Positions 44,059 to 52,097 of a stretch of DNA of 64,000 bases are shown here, in pieces. The notes under the pieces are model-generated. The model made no database searches. It saw only the letters and a list, made by a program, of their open reading frames with translations, and was not told the origin of the DNA. The translations under genes and the position numbers were made by a program. The first letter of the stretch is position 1, and each line of letters begins with the position of its first letter. This stretch comes from Haloarcula rara (GTDB lineage: Archaea; Halobacteriota; Halobacteria; Halobacteriales; Haloarculaceae). The stretch lies in contig NZ_CP119785.1 of NCBI RefSeq assembly GCF_029338235.1, positions 124,001 to 188,000 on the forward strand. Direction: 5' to 3'.

Positions 44059-44975
44059 ATCCGTCGGTAGGTGGGGCACAGTGATGTAGGTGTGGGGACA
44101 GGGGTGAACAGGAGAACACGGGCTTGACGGTAGCGGTAACGACCATGATGCGGGGAGAATATAAGTTATATATAATCATGCATACTGCCGTGCACTGTTG
44201 TACCGTCGCGACCCGGCGAGGCCTCCACTGGTCCTGTCCCTCGGCCGCAGTCGCGACAGCCGGAGTTTGTTTTTCGCGTTCCAGCGTCGCCTGTCCCAGT
44301 GACAGGGAACTGCGACCGGCCCACGACCTCGCACTCGACTGGTTATCTTGGCTATCGCCGCCGGCCCCGCGTGGGCGACAGGTCTCCGTCAGGAGAGACC
44401 GACCCGACGTTCGATGGCGTCTGGTCCAGCTGTATCGGACCGAACGCGACGCGCTCACGGCAGAGATGTACTGTATACGAAACTTACCGGATACTGGTAG
44501 ATGGGGCCCGTATTCGTCAGGCTGTGCCGTCGAACACGTAGGAACAGGGTTACAATACTGCTGTCGGCTGTCCGTTCAATTGCCGACGCGCGCCGGTGAC
44601 GGCGTGATACTGTCGGTCGTCCGTGCGTTCGTCTCCGCCACACGCTCGCGTGTGTGTCGGAGCGGGACCCGGTACAACCGGCCGTATAAGCAGTCGGCCA
44701 CCCAAACCCGGAACGGTTCACCATCCACTTGTGTCCGACATAACGGGGCGCAGTTGGCTGGCCGTTACGTGTACCCCATCCGACTCGCGTGCAGGCCGGC
44801 GGCCGGCCACCGCTCCGGACCCACCCCCTTCAGACGGATTATTGTAGTTTCTTACCGATATCGCCGACCCCGGGTCGGACGATCACCGGTAAACAGCTAC
44901 AATAATCCGTATCAGTCCTGCCGGTACTCGCGAAGACGACACCGAAAAGATAGTTCCGTGTGACCCCGTCTGCCG
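44059..44975. other. 0.92-kb interval without recognisable genes
   Basis: Contains a TATA-like cluster (ATAAGTTATATATAATC, about 44161-44177) not positioned for coaD, a CCTGTC/GACAGG hairpin (44290-44306), a GGTCTC/GAGACC repeat (about 44381-44400), and the large nested inverted repeat at 44834-44910. The open plus-strand frame from 44124 lacks haloarchaeal codon bias and acidic composition, so I do not call it. A noncoding RNA starting near 44200 is possible. Confidence 0.5.
44834..44910. repeat. 77-nt nested inverted repeat (MITE-like or large RNA hairpin)
   Basis: ACGGATTATTGTAG (44834-44847) is the exact reverse complement of CTACAATAATCCGT (44897-44910). Inside, TTACCG (44852-44857) pairs with CGGTAA (44887-44892), and CCGACCC (44864-44870) with GGGTCGG (44872-44878). 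In all 27 pairs form one long, slightly interrupted hairpin. Flanks carry TCAG on each side, with one extra A on the right, resembling an imperfect target duplication. It lies 66 nt beyond the stop of the DUF7344-like gene and could also end that transcript. Confidence 0.75.
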
Positions 44976-45608
44976 TCAGTCGTCGTCGCGTGCTTCTGTG
45001 ACCCAGTGACACGCCGAGCAGAACGCGAACGTCGCGACGACGAGTCCGAGCAGCCCCATTACGAGACCCGAGCCGAGGCCGACACCGAGCGAGAGCGCGA
45101 CGATGGCGATGCCGACCCCCGAGATAGCGCCGTAGTACTGGTGCCACTGGACGCTATCGTCTTCGGCCGGGCGGTCGAGATACTCGGTCAGACAGTCCGC
45201 CTGCGGAGCCAGGGCGACGTGTCCGCGGTCCTGGTTGAAGTCGACGACCCCCATGTCGTCCATCTTCGGGAGGTGACACTGGTAGAGCCCGACGTAAACC
45301 CGCTTTCGCTGGCTGGACGTGAGCTGGTCCGTCGTCGTGTCGTTCTCGATAGCGGCGACGTGTTCGGCCAACTCGCCGAGCGAGACGCGCTCGTCGGACT
45401 CCTCGTCTCTGAGATAGTGGATGACTTCGCGCCGGCGGCTGTTTTTCAGTATCTCGAACACCAGGTCCAGCGAGAGCGGCTCCGGCTCTTGCTCGGCCTC
45501 GGTGACCCCATCGTCCTGCGGTGCCGTGCTGTCTGGCACCTCCTCTTGATTCTCGGTTCCCGTCGGTTGGTCGGAAGTGGTACGTGCGGTCTGGTCCTGG
45601 GTACTCAT
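44976..45608 (-). CDS. Membrane-anchored winged-helix protein (DUF7344-like)
   Basis: A 210-residue protein. A disordered acidic N-terminus (residues 1-45) precedes a winged helix (about 48-145: LSLDLVFEILKNSRRREVIH, then SSQRKRVYVGLYQCHLPKMD). Two transmembrane helices follow near 160-180 and 182-200. Such HTH-TM proteins are common next to haloarchaeal surface and exopolysaccharide genes, and this one sits at the edge of the glycan locus. The ATG at 45608 is preferred because upstream codons do not match the family and the promoter inverted repeat lies there. It may sense membrane state and regulate the locus; this is inference. Confidence 0.75.
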   Translation of the reverse strand: MSTQDQTARTTSDQPTGTENQEEVPDSTAPQDDGVTEAEQEPEPLSLDLVFEILKNSRRREVIHYLRDEESDERVSLGELAEHVAAIENDTTTDQLTSSQRKRVYVGLYQCHLPKMDDMGVVDFNQDRGHVALAPQADCLTEYLDRPAEDDSVQWHQYYGAISGVGIAIVALSLGVGLGSGLVMGLLGLVVATFAFCSACHWVTEARDDD

Positions 45609-45634
45609 GTATGGTCCTCCGTGGCCCGGAATCC

Positions 45635-45650
45635 GGACTGTACGCAGTCC
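45635..45650. promoter_or_regulatory. Hairpin in the leader of the DUF7344-like gene
   Basis: GGACTG and CAGTCC form a perfect 6-bp stem over a TACG loop, 26 nt upstream of the ATG, in the presumed untranslated leader. Confidence 0.4.
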
Positions 45651-45721
45651 TCGGAACGGGATTGGCTCCTTGCACCCCCCGATATCCTGCAAGACCTGTG
45701 GGTTGTCCGAACCCCATGCGC

Positions 45722-45768
45722 CTGTCAAAACAGTCATTCGTCCCACACTTAATACTTTGTTTTGACAG
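45722..45768. promoter_or_regulatory. Perfect 11-bp inverted repeat flanking a TATA-like sequence
   Basis: CTGTCAAAACA (45722-45732) and TGTTTTGACAG (45758-45768) are exact reverse complements with a 25-nt spacer. On the minus strand the spacer contains AAGTATTAAG, a TATA-like box, so a bound dimer would cover the promoter. This is a strong operator candidate for autoregulation of the winged-helix gene. Confidence 0.6.
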
Positions 45769-45833
45769 ATATGTTATACGTACTGTTCAGGTAGCTTCGG
45801 ATACACTGCTCGATGTCAGCAGTGCAACGTCGC

Positions 45834-47201
45834 TTACGACCGCCCGGCACCGACGGTGTAGGTCGTAAGCGGGGTCGTCCCGAGAACGTCCCGTGCATCT
45901 ACCACGACGGCATCGCCGAACGCCCCGAAGTCGAGGTCGCTGTACGCGTCGTGGTCGGTCATCACGACCACGGCGTCGTACCGGTCGGCAGTCGCCGCCA
46001 CGTCGGCCATCGAGCACGCGCTGGCCGGTAGATCTGGGACGGACGGCACGTCGACGGCCGGGTCGGCCGCCCAGACGTCCGCCCCGAGTTCGTCGAGTTC
46101 GGCGACGACGGGCCGCGTGGGCGATTTACGCGTCTCGTCGACACCGGCGCGATAGGCGACGCCAAGCACCAGGACCGTGGCGTCCTCGATAGCGACACCG
46201 TGGTCCTCTAGCAGGTCGACGGCGGCGTCGGTGACGAACGACGGCATCTGGTCGTTGACCGCGCGGCCCGTCTCGACGAGCGGCAGGTCCCTGTCGACCG
46301 TGGCCGTGAGGAAGTGCGGATACAGCGGGATACAGTGGCCCCCGACGCCGGGCCCGGGGTCGTGGATATCACAGAACGGCTGGGTGTTGGCGACCTCGAT
46401 GGCCCGGGTCACGTCGACGTCGAGCGGTTCGGCTACCGTCGCGAGTTCGTTGGCAAGCGCGATGTTGACGTCGCGGTAGATGCCCTCGAACACCTTCACA
46501 CACTCCGCGGTGGTGGCGTCCCCCGCGTGGATGACGTCGTTGCTCGTCAGCTCGTCGTACAGCAGGCCGGCGACGCGCTCGCTCTCGTCGTCCACGCCGC
46601 CGACCACCTTCGGGTAGGCGCCCCGTATGTCCTGGATCGCACGGCCGCTCGCGGTCCGCTCGGGACAGAAGGCGACGCCGAACTCGGTGGGGTCCAGCCC
46701 GCTACGCTCGGCCAGTCTGGGCGTGACGACGTCCCGGGTCGTGCCGGGGGGGACCGTCGATTCGATTATCACCAGGTCGCCCGTGTCGAGTCCCGTACCG
46801 ATGGCGTCGACGGCCGCGAGTAACATCGAGAGGTCCGGCTCCGTCCCCTCGATGAGCGTCGGGACGATGACGACGTGGACCTGCGCGTCCGTGGCCGCCT
46901 GTCCCGACTCCCTCGTCGCCGACAGGGAGCCGTCGGCGCTCGTCTCGGCGACCAGTTCCGACAGCCCGGGCTCGCCGTCGACCGGACTCTCCCCGGCAGC
47001 GACGGCCTCGACGACCGTCTCGTCGATGTCGACGCCGACGACGTTTCCGGTGACGTCAGCCAGAACCGCGGCCAGGGGCAACCCCATCTTCCCCAGGCCG
47101 TAGACGGCGACCGGAATCTCCCCGGTGGCAAAGGCCGACTGGAGCGCCGTGCCGGCGCGGTCACCGGCGTACACCGCCGCCTCAGATTGTGCTGCGGTCA
47201 C
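45834..47201 (-). CDS. UDP-sugar (UDP-HexNAc) 6-dehydrogenase
   Basis: A 455-residue nucleotide-sugar dehydrogenase. The NAD motif is VAVYGLGKMGLPLAAVLAD (about residue 31), the catalytic Cys290 is in DPGPGVGGHCIPLYP, and ESTVPPGTT and CPERTASGRAIQDI are conserved. It oxidises C6 of a UDP-sugar to a uronic acid, by family most like WecC/WbpA/WbpO (GlcNAc, ManNAc or GalNAc). Its GTG start overlaps the 3' end of the dehydrogenase gene by 20 nt, so the three minus-strand genes form an operon. Combined with the neighbours it should make a UDP-3-amino-uronic acid. Confidence 0.88.
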   Translation of the reverse strand: MTAAQSEAAVYAGDRAGTALQSAFATGEIPVAVYGLGKMGLPLAAVLADVTGNVVGVDIDETVVEAVAAGESPVDGEPGLSELVAETSADGSLSATRESGQAATDAQVHVVIVPTLIEGTEPDLSMLLAAVDAIGTGLDTGDLVIIESTVPPGTTRDVVTPRLAERSGLDPTEFGVAFCPERTASGRAIQDIRGAYPKVVGGVDDESERVAGLLYDELTSNDVIHAGDATTAECVKVFEGIYRDVNIALANELATVAEPLDVDVTRAIEVANTQPFCDIHDPGPGVGGHCIPLYPHFLTATVDRDLPLVETGRAVNDQMPSFVTDAAVDLLEDHGVAIEDATVLVLGVAYRAGVDETRKSPTRPVVAELDELGADVWAADPAVDVPSVPDLPASACSMADVAATADRYDAVVVMTDHDAYSDLDFGAFGDAVVVDARDVLGTTPLTTYTVGAGRS

Positions 47202-48177
47202 CGACGCTCACCTCCTCCAGGGCGAGAGTCCGCGAGTCCGCTATCGAGCTTATCTCGTCGGCGAGCAACATGGCGTAGAGCCCGTCGCTCCCGGTGGTCC
47301 GCGGGGTCGAACCGGTTCGAACACAGTCGACGAACGAACGCAGTTCCCGCTTGAGCGGTTCGTCACTGTCCACGGCCGGGCGCTCGATGATGCTCTCCTG
47401 GCTGTAGCGTACGTCGCCGTTCTCCGTGTGATAGGACGGGTCCGAGTGTCGATAGATGCGCACCGACTGGTCCATGAAATCGACGTTGACGTGGCACTCG
47501 CGAGCGGTCACAGAGAGATCCCTGATGCGTTCCTGCGTGACACGGCTTGCCGTCAGCGAGCAAAGCGTCCCGCCGTCGAACTCTATCTGGGCGTCGGTGT
47601 AGTCGCCGTCACAGGCACCGATGGCGGTGACACCGGCCACCGCGTCGCCGAACAGCGAACAGGCGATATCGATATCGTGTATCATCAGGTCCATCACGAC
47701 GTCGTCTCTGACGTCCCGCGAGACCGGTGGGCCGAGCCGGCGGGCCGACGCCGCGATGGGTTCGACGTTCGCGAGGACGTCTTCCAGCACGTCGACGACC
47801 GGGTTGAACCGCTCGATGTGACCCACCTGCAGGGTCACGCCGGCGGCTTCAGCCCGGTCTATGAGTTCGCGGCCCTTCTCGGCGTCGGTCACGAACGGTT
47901 TCTCCACCAGTACGGAGACGCCCGCATCGATGGCCGTCGAGGCGACCTCGTAGTGGTATCGCGTGGGGACGGCGATAGAGACGAGGTCGACCATCCCCAG
48001 CAGTGTCTCCAGGTCATAGACCGTAGTCCCGTAGGTCGAGGCGACCTGGGTGGCGGCCCCCTCGTCGGCGTCTGCGATACCGACGAGTTCGACCCCCTGT
48101 ATCTCGTTGTAGACGCGAGCGTGATGTCGGCCCATGCTGCCGACGCCGACGACGCCGGCGGCCAGTGGTTCGGTCAT
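47182..48177 (-). CDS. Gfo/Idh/MocA sugar 3-dehydrogenase (WlbA/WbpB-like)
   Basis: A 331-residue oxidoreductase with AGVVGVGSMGRHHARVYN, the catalytic Lys in VLVEKPFVTD and the MIHDIDIACSLFG active-site pair. Homologues such as WlbA/WbpB oxidise C3 of UDP-N-acetylglucosaminuronic acid, preparing it for transamination. It sits between the 6-dehydrogenase and the aminotransferase genes, overlapping each (20 nt and 4 nt), which supports that role. Length and motifs are complete. Confidence 0.87.
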   Translation of the reverse strand: MTEPLAAGVVGVGSMGRHHARVYNEIQGVELVGIADADEGAATQVASTYGTTVYDLETLLGMVDLVSIAVPTRYHYEVASTAIDAGVSVLVEKPFVTDAEKGRELIDRAEAAGVTLQVGHIERFNPVVDVLEDVLANVEPIAASARRLGPPVSRDVRDDVVMDLMIHDIDIACSLFGDAVAGVTAIGACDGDYTDAQIEFDGGTLCSLTASRVTQERIRDLSVTARECHVNVDFMDQSVRIYRHSDPSYHTENGDVRYSQESIIERPAVDSDEPLKRELRSFVDCVRTGSTPRTTGSDGLYAMLLADEISSIADSRTLALEEVSVGDRSTI

Positions 48178-49274
48178 CTCGAAAACTCCGTGAGCGCGTG
48201 GGTTATCTGTCGGACGTCCTCGGTGGACAGCTCCGGGTGGACCGGGATGGAGAGGACCTCCTCGGCGGCCTGCTCGGCGACCGGTAACTCGACTGTGACA
48301 TCCTGGTAGGCCGGCTCTTCGTGAATCGGTCGCGGGTAGTACACCGCCGACCCGACCCCGTACTCTTCCAGATGCGCGGCCAGGGCCGCCCGGTCGTCAC
48401 AGCGGACCGTGTACTGGTGGTACGCGTGGCGACAGCCCTCGGGTGCGACCGGTCGCTGTATCGGCGCGTCCGCGATGGCGTCGTCGAACTGGGCGGCGTG
48501 GTCCCGACGGGCCGCGACGAAATCGTCGAGCTTCGAGAGCTGGACACGACCGATGGCCGCACAGAGGTCCGGCATACGGAAGTTGTGCCCGACGCGCTCG
48601 TGGCCACCGTCCGGCCCGCGGCCGTGGTCGATGAAGCTGCGACAGCGCTCGGCCACGTCGTCGTCGTCGGTGACGACCATGCCGCCTTCCCCGGTTGTCA
48701 TGTTCTTCGTGGGGTAGAAGCTGAAACAGCCGGCGTCGCCGAAGCTGCCGACGGGGTCGCCCCGGTAGGTCGCGCCGTGGGCCTGCGCGCAGTCCTCGAC
48801 GAGGACCGCGTCGTGTCGGTCCGCGATCGCCTGTAACTCGTCGATGGGCGCGGGACAGCCATAGAGGTGGACGGCCAGAACCGCCTCGATGCCCTCGGCG
48901 TCCGCGACGGCGGCGACGTGGTCGGGGTCTATGTTGTACGTCGCTGGGTCGATGTCAGCGAACACTGGGCGTGCGCCGACGTGCCTGATAGCGTTCGCCG
49001 TCGCGATAAACGAAAATGGCGTCGTTACCACGGTGTCACCGGGGCCGATGTCGAGCGCGGCGAGGGCCGCGTGCAGGGCGGTCGTCCCGTTCGTGGTCGG
49101 GACGCCGTGTGCGACGTCGCAGTAGGTGGCAAACTCCGCCCCGAAGGCCTCGACCGCCTCACCGCCGCTGAGCCGACCGGAACCGAGGACGTCGGCTACA
49201 CTGTGGAGTTCCTCCCGGCCGACAGCTGGCGAGGCTATCGAGATGGTCGGCTCCTGCAACTGCGTCTCAGTCAC
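48174..49274 (-). CDS. DegT/DnrJ/EryC1/StrS-family sugar aminotransferase (WbpE-like)
   Basis: A 366-residue PLP enzyme. Lys190 in FYPTKNMTTGEGG carries the cofactor, with Asp161 in VEDCAQAHGA. It transfers an amino group onto a 3-keto (or 4-keto) nucleotide sugar; with the adjacent C3 dehydrogenase, C3 is favoured. It is the first gene of the operon and starts with GTG at 49274. A TATA-like TATATTCC (49297-49304, minus) lies 24-30 bp upstream, so the message is probably leaderless. A second set of this enzyme pair is at 52098-54199. Confidence 0.87.
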   Translation of the reverse strand: MTETQLQEPTISIASPAVGREELHSVADVLGSGRLSGGEAVEAFGAEFATYCDVAHGVPTTNGTTALHAALAALDIGPGDTVVTTPFSFIATANAIRHVGARPVFADIDPATYNIDPDHVAAVADAEGIEAVLAVHLYGCPAPIDELQAIADRHDAVLVEDCAQAHGATYRGDPVGSFGDAGCFSFYPTKNMTTGEGGMVVTDDDDVAERCRSFIDHGRGPDGGHERVGHNFRMPDLCAAIGRVQLSKLDDFVAARRDHAAQFDDAIADAPIQRPVAPEGCRHAYHQYTVRCDDRAALAAHLEEYGVGSAVYYPRPIHEEPAYQDVTVELPVAEQAAEEVLSIPVHPELSTEDVRQITHALTEFSR

Positions 49275-50083
49275 GGCGCGTCACCGCCATACGGTGGGAA
49301 TATACCGACTCGTCCGGTCGGTGTCGATTGGACAGCGATCACGGTTTTCGGCAAGCAAAGTATCGGCATTGTTATGTGTGGCTTGCACTGAGAAACGTCG
49401 AGTTTCGTCCGAGACGGTGTCTGCATGGGACGAGAGCGGACCAGTTCCGGTCCACGTGAGTTCCGGTTCGTTTTGCCGGAGATACCCACTCTGTATCCGG
49501 TATATGTGATACGTAACAAAGGCGGGTCCACGTGTGTATCTCCCAACAGTGGCTTCGAGGCGGGGACGTCCGCATCCACATGGAGAAATAATGAGACAGG
49601 CTTCAGTCGAGACCAGTTGTCCGCTCCGGAGAACGGTGGCCACCCGGCGCACCTCCGCCGTGGATGGGTTTATATGTCACTGTACCGAAACTATATCCCA
49701 GGCCCGGACAGCGAGGCCGACCCCGCGGACGGGTGGTGTCGCTACAACGCGTCACCGGCGGGACGATACGGTCGACACACCGACGGAGTCACCGGAGCAC
49801 GGGTCGCCGACCGTCCGGAAACGCCGACCGGGCAGCTGGCACTGCGAGCCCACGTCGTCTTCGCCTCGCTGTCAGTCGCACAGCTCACGGACGAACGATA
49901 TCGCCGGGGGACACGACCGCCGGACCACCAACCGATGACACACACGTGCCGACGTCGGTTCGACCGACCGACCAGCGCCAGCAGGCCCAACCGAACCCTC
50001 ATGGCTACAAACACACCCGACCGACCGAGCGACCGAACCGAATCTGACAGTGACTGCGACTCGTCCGACGGGAGGAGACACAG
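49275..50083. other. 0.81-kb interval without recognisable genes
   Basis: Left end holds the minus-strand promoter of the aminotransferase operon. In the middle a TATA box TTTATATG (about 49669-49676) points right, with no gene within 350 nt. The right end has runs of CGACCGACC repeats (49960-50040) and GGGAGGAGAC before the ATG at 50084. The open frames at 49425-50087 and 49534-49938 lack haloarchaeal codon bias, and I do not call them. A small RNA or long leader is possible. Confidence 0.45.
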
Positions 50084-50365
50084 ATGAGCGAGCCCGACCC
50101 GTGGGACGACATCAGTTACGTCATCAGCTCCCGCTATCGCATCGCCACGCTGCGTCGGCTCTCAGACGGGCCGGCGACGCCGTCGCTCATCGCGGACGAG
50201 ACAGACCTCAGTATCGCCCACGTCTCGCGGGCGCTCCAGGAGCTTCGCGACGCCGACCTCGTGACCCTGCTCGTCTCCGAGAACCGGCGCAAAGGACGGG
50301 TCTACGGTATCACTGACGAGGGCCTCGAGGTGTGGGAGACCATAGAGGCCGAGAACATGCTGTGA
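50084..50365 (+). CDS. Winged-helix DNA-binding protein (MarR/ArsR-like)
   Basis: A 93-residue regulator: SSRYRIATLRRLSDGPATPS is helix 1, SLIADETDLSIAHVSRALQE the recognition helices, and RRKGRVYGITDEGLEVW the wing and closing strand. It has no effector domain. The GGAGG at 50071-50075 is a good ribosome site 8 nt before the ATG. It stands alone within the glycan locus and ends 1 nt before a small convergent gene, and may control nearby operons. Confidence 0.85.
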   Translation: MSEPDPWDDISYVISSRYRIATLRRLSDGPATPSLIADETDLSIAHVSRALQELRDADLVTLLVSENRRKGRVYGITDEGLEVWETIEAENML

Positions 50366-50497
50366 TTACTGCTCGATCGATTCTCCGTCCGGCAGGCTCC
50401 CTTCGGGTAACAGCTGTTCCGGGCGACGACGGTGTTTCGGCGTGTCCGCGAACTCGTTGATGCGTCGCCACTCGTCGGCCGTTAGATGACCACTCAT
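50366..50497 (-). CDS. Small 43-residue protein, haloarchaeal type
   Basis: The frame opens MSGHLTADEWRRINEFADTP and ends PDGESIEQ. Its acidic, proline-rich tail and codon choice resemble haloarchaeal genes, and the adjacent stop codons of this and the convergent winged-helix gene touch. I recall similar short proteins beginning LTxDEWRRLNEF in haloarchaea, but cannot check. Function unknown. It has no Cys, so no zinc site. Confidence 0.55.
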   Translation of the reverse strand: MSGHLTADEWRRINEFADTPKHRRRPEQLLPEGSLPDGESIEQ

Positions 50498-50601
50498 ACA
50501 GCCACAGTGATAGGGCCGAGCGGCTTGGTAATTTAGCGGCTATCGGACGTAAGTGGGGCTTGTAGCGGCCAATGACAGCGTCCCCGGAAACGCGCCTGTC
50601 G

Positions 50602-51795
50602 TTACAGCCCGAGGACGGTGTTCAGTGTGTCCCGGACGAACGGACGCGGGTCGTCCAGACTGAAGACGTCGAAGTTGGGCTGTTCGAGCAGGGACCCCGC
50701 CATCCCGCTGACGGTCTCGCCGACCGATGGGCGGGGGACGAAGGCGTACTCCTCTGTGAGCACGCTGTGGAGGTGGACCAGTTCACCACGAAGGAAATGC
50801 GACGCAGTGCCCGGGTGATAGGTGGGGTCGAAGGGTCCCGTCGCCCCGTTGGCCAGCTGCCAGTAATAGTGCGGGTAGTCGACGCCGGCGTGGATATCAC
50901 ACGGCAGCGAGGCCCAGAACCGGGGGTTTATTTCCAGCAACTTGAAGGTCCCCGTCGCTTTCTCGCGGATGAACCCGACGGACGCCGGGCCGTGCCAGTC
51001 GAGTTCGTCGAGGATAGCGAGCCCGGCCCGCTCCAGTGCCGGGATATCGACCGCCTCGTGGTAGACGCTGGGGCCCCGCGGGTATTTCATCCCGCGCCGC
51101 AGCGCCTTCTGGGTCGAGACCACCGGCTCGCCCTCGTCGTACAGCGCGCGGATAGTGTACTCCGTCCCATCGACGTACTCCTGGACGATCGGGACGTGGC
51201 CCATCTGGTCGACGAGCGCGTCGACGTCCGGTCGCTCGTCGGGTTCGATATACTCGGTCGTGCCCGCTTCGATGGCGTTCTCGGGACCGAGGTCCTCGAC
51301 GTAGCGGTCGGCCAGGAAGCCGTACCGGGCCTTGACGATGCGGCGGCCGCTCCAGTCCTCGACGTCGGTCAGGAGCTCGGTATCCGGAACGGCGACCCCG
51401 GCCGTCTCGGCCGCGTCGACGAGTGCGACCCGGTCGTGGGCCTGTGCGAGCGTCTCCGCGTCCGGCCAGAGCGTCGAGACGTGCTCGGCGAACTCGTCGC
51501 GGTATTTCGAGAGGACGTAGACGTCGGGTTCGCGGACGGGCGCGATAGTCCTGACGGCTGGCCGCTCGGCCAGCTCCAGCAGTGCGTCCCGATAGGCGAC
51601 GATGTCGTCGAACGGGTCCGGCAGCCGAACCGACTCGTCGCAGTACCGCGACGCGATCGCGGGCGTCCCCTCCCGGTTGGCGGCTGCGATAGTCCGGACG
51701 CCGCGACGGCCCAGCGACCGAACGATGTTCAGCGACGCCGGCGCCTGGTTGGAGACGACGACGATAGCGTCATCCGAAGTAGAGTGTGCGCCCAT
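50602..51795 (-). CDS. ATP-grasp family ligase
   Basis: A 397-residue protein of the carbamoyl-phosphate-synthase-like ATP-grasp group. The N-terminal preATP domain begins DAIVVVSNQAPASLNIVRSLG; the ATP-grasp core has RRIVKARYGF, the VPIVQEYVDGTEYTI nucleotide clamp and the metal-binding FKLLEINPRFWASLP. Such ligases join a carboxylate to an amine, often in cell-surface or peptide synthesis. It is divergent from the second aminotransferase operon across a hairpin-rich gap. In glycan loci it could add an amino acid to an amino sugar, but this is inference. Confidence 0.8.
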   Translation of the reverse strand: MGAHSTSDDAIVVVSNQAPASLNIVRSLGRRGVRTIAAANREGTPAIASRYCDESVRLPDPFDDIVAYRDALLELAERPAVRTIAPVREPDVYVLSKYRDEFAEHVSTLWPDAETLAQAHDRVALVDAAETAGVAVPDTELLTDVEDWSGRRIVKARYGFLADRYVEDLGPENAIEAGTTEYIEPDERPDVDALVDQMGHVPIVQEYVDGTEYTIRALYDEGEPVVSTQKALRRGMKYPRGPSVYHEAVDIPALERAGLAILDELDWHGPASVGFIREKATGTFKLLEINPRFWASLPCDIHAGVDYPHYYWQLANGATGPFDPTYHPGTASHFLRGELVHLHSVLTEEYAFVPRPSVGETVSGMAGSLLEQPNFDVFSLDDPRPFVRDTLNTVLGL

Positions 51796-51909
51796 GCCGT
51801 CTGACTCGGGGAGCGAGTGGAAAGTTACCTGGAAAATAGCACTTGGAAAGCCAACTATTCGTGGTAGTTGCGATGGGTTCGAAAACTGTCTAGTTACGTG
51901 TTATGTAGT

Positions 51910-51940
51910 GCAACGAGAGGCACACATAGCCTCTCGCTGC
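51910..51940. repeat. Hairpin A, 8 bp plus 3 bp
   Basis: CGAGAGGC (51914-51921) pairs with GCCTCTCG (51929-51936) over ACACATA. One mismatch further out, GCA (51910-51912) pairs with TGC (51938-51940). It lies about 115 nt from the ATP-grasp start codon. Confidence 0.6.
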
Positions 51941-51990
51941 CTCATCATGAGTGTAGCCAGTGCGATGAATATATGAGGAGCGCGTGAACT

Positions 51991-52037
51991 ATTGCGGTCG
52001 ATTTCAGACACCTTTCTGAACCGAAGTGTACCGCAAT
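51991..52037. promoter_or_regulatory. Nested hairpin B upstream of the aminotransferase TATA box
   Basis: ATTGCGGT (51991-51998) pairs with ACCGCAAT (52030-52037); inside, TTCAGA (52003-52008) pairs with TCTGAA (52015-52020). It ends 23 bp before the TATA box of the 52098 operon, the usual position of an archaeal regulator site. Confidence 0.6.
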
Positions 52038-52097
52038 TTTCTGCCTCGAGACGAACGGTCAGTATAACAATACGTCGGTCTCCGCTAGCCGACGCTG

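Larger units (their letters stand above)
51796..52097. promoter_or_regulatory. Divergent promoter region with two long hairpins
   Basis: Between the ATP-grasp gene (minus) and the second aminotransferase (plus). Hairpin A at 51910-51940 and nested hairpin B at 51991-52037 occupy the middle. AGTATAACAA (52061-52070) is the plus TATA box, about 30 bp before the ATG at 52098. On the minus strand a TATA is less clear (TATTTTCC near 51830 read in reverse). No gene lies here. Confidence 0.55.

Noticed and set aside
44124..44963. 279-codon plus-strand frame
   Set aside because: Cys/Arg-rich, no acidic bias, no domain; it runs through the large inverted repeat.
49425..50087. 220-codon plus-strand frame
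   Set aside because: Composition is basic and Arg/Pro/Thr-rich, with none of the acidic bias of real neighbours and no motif.
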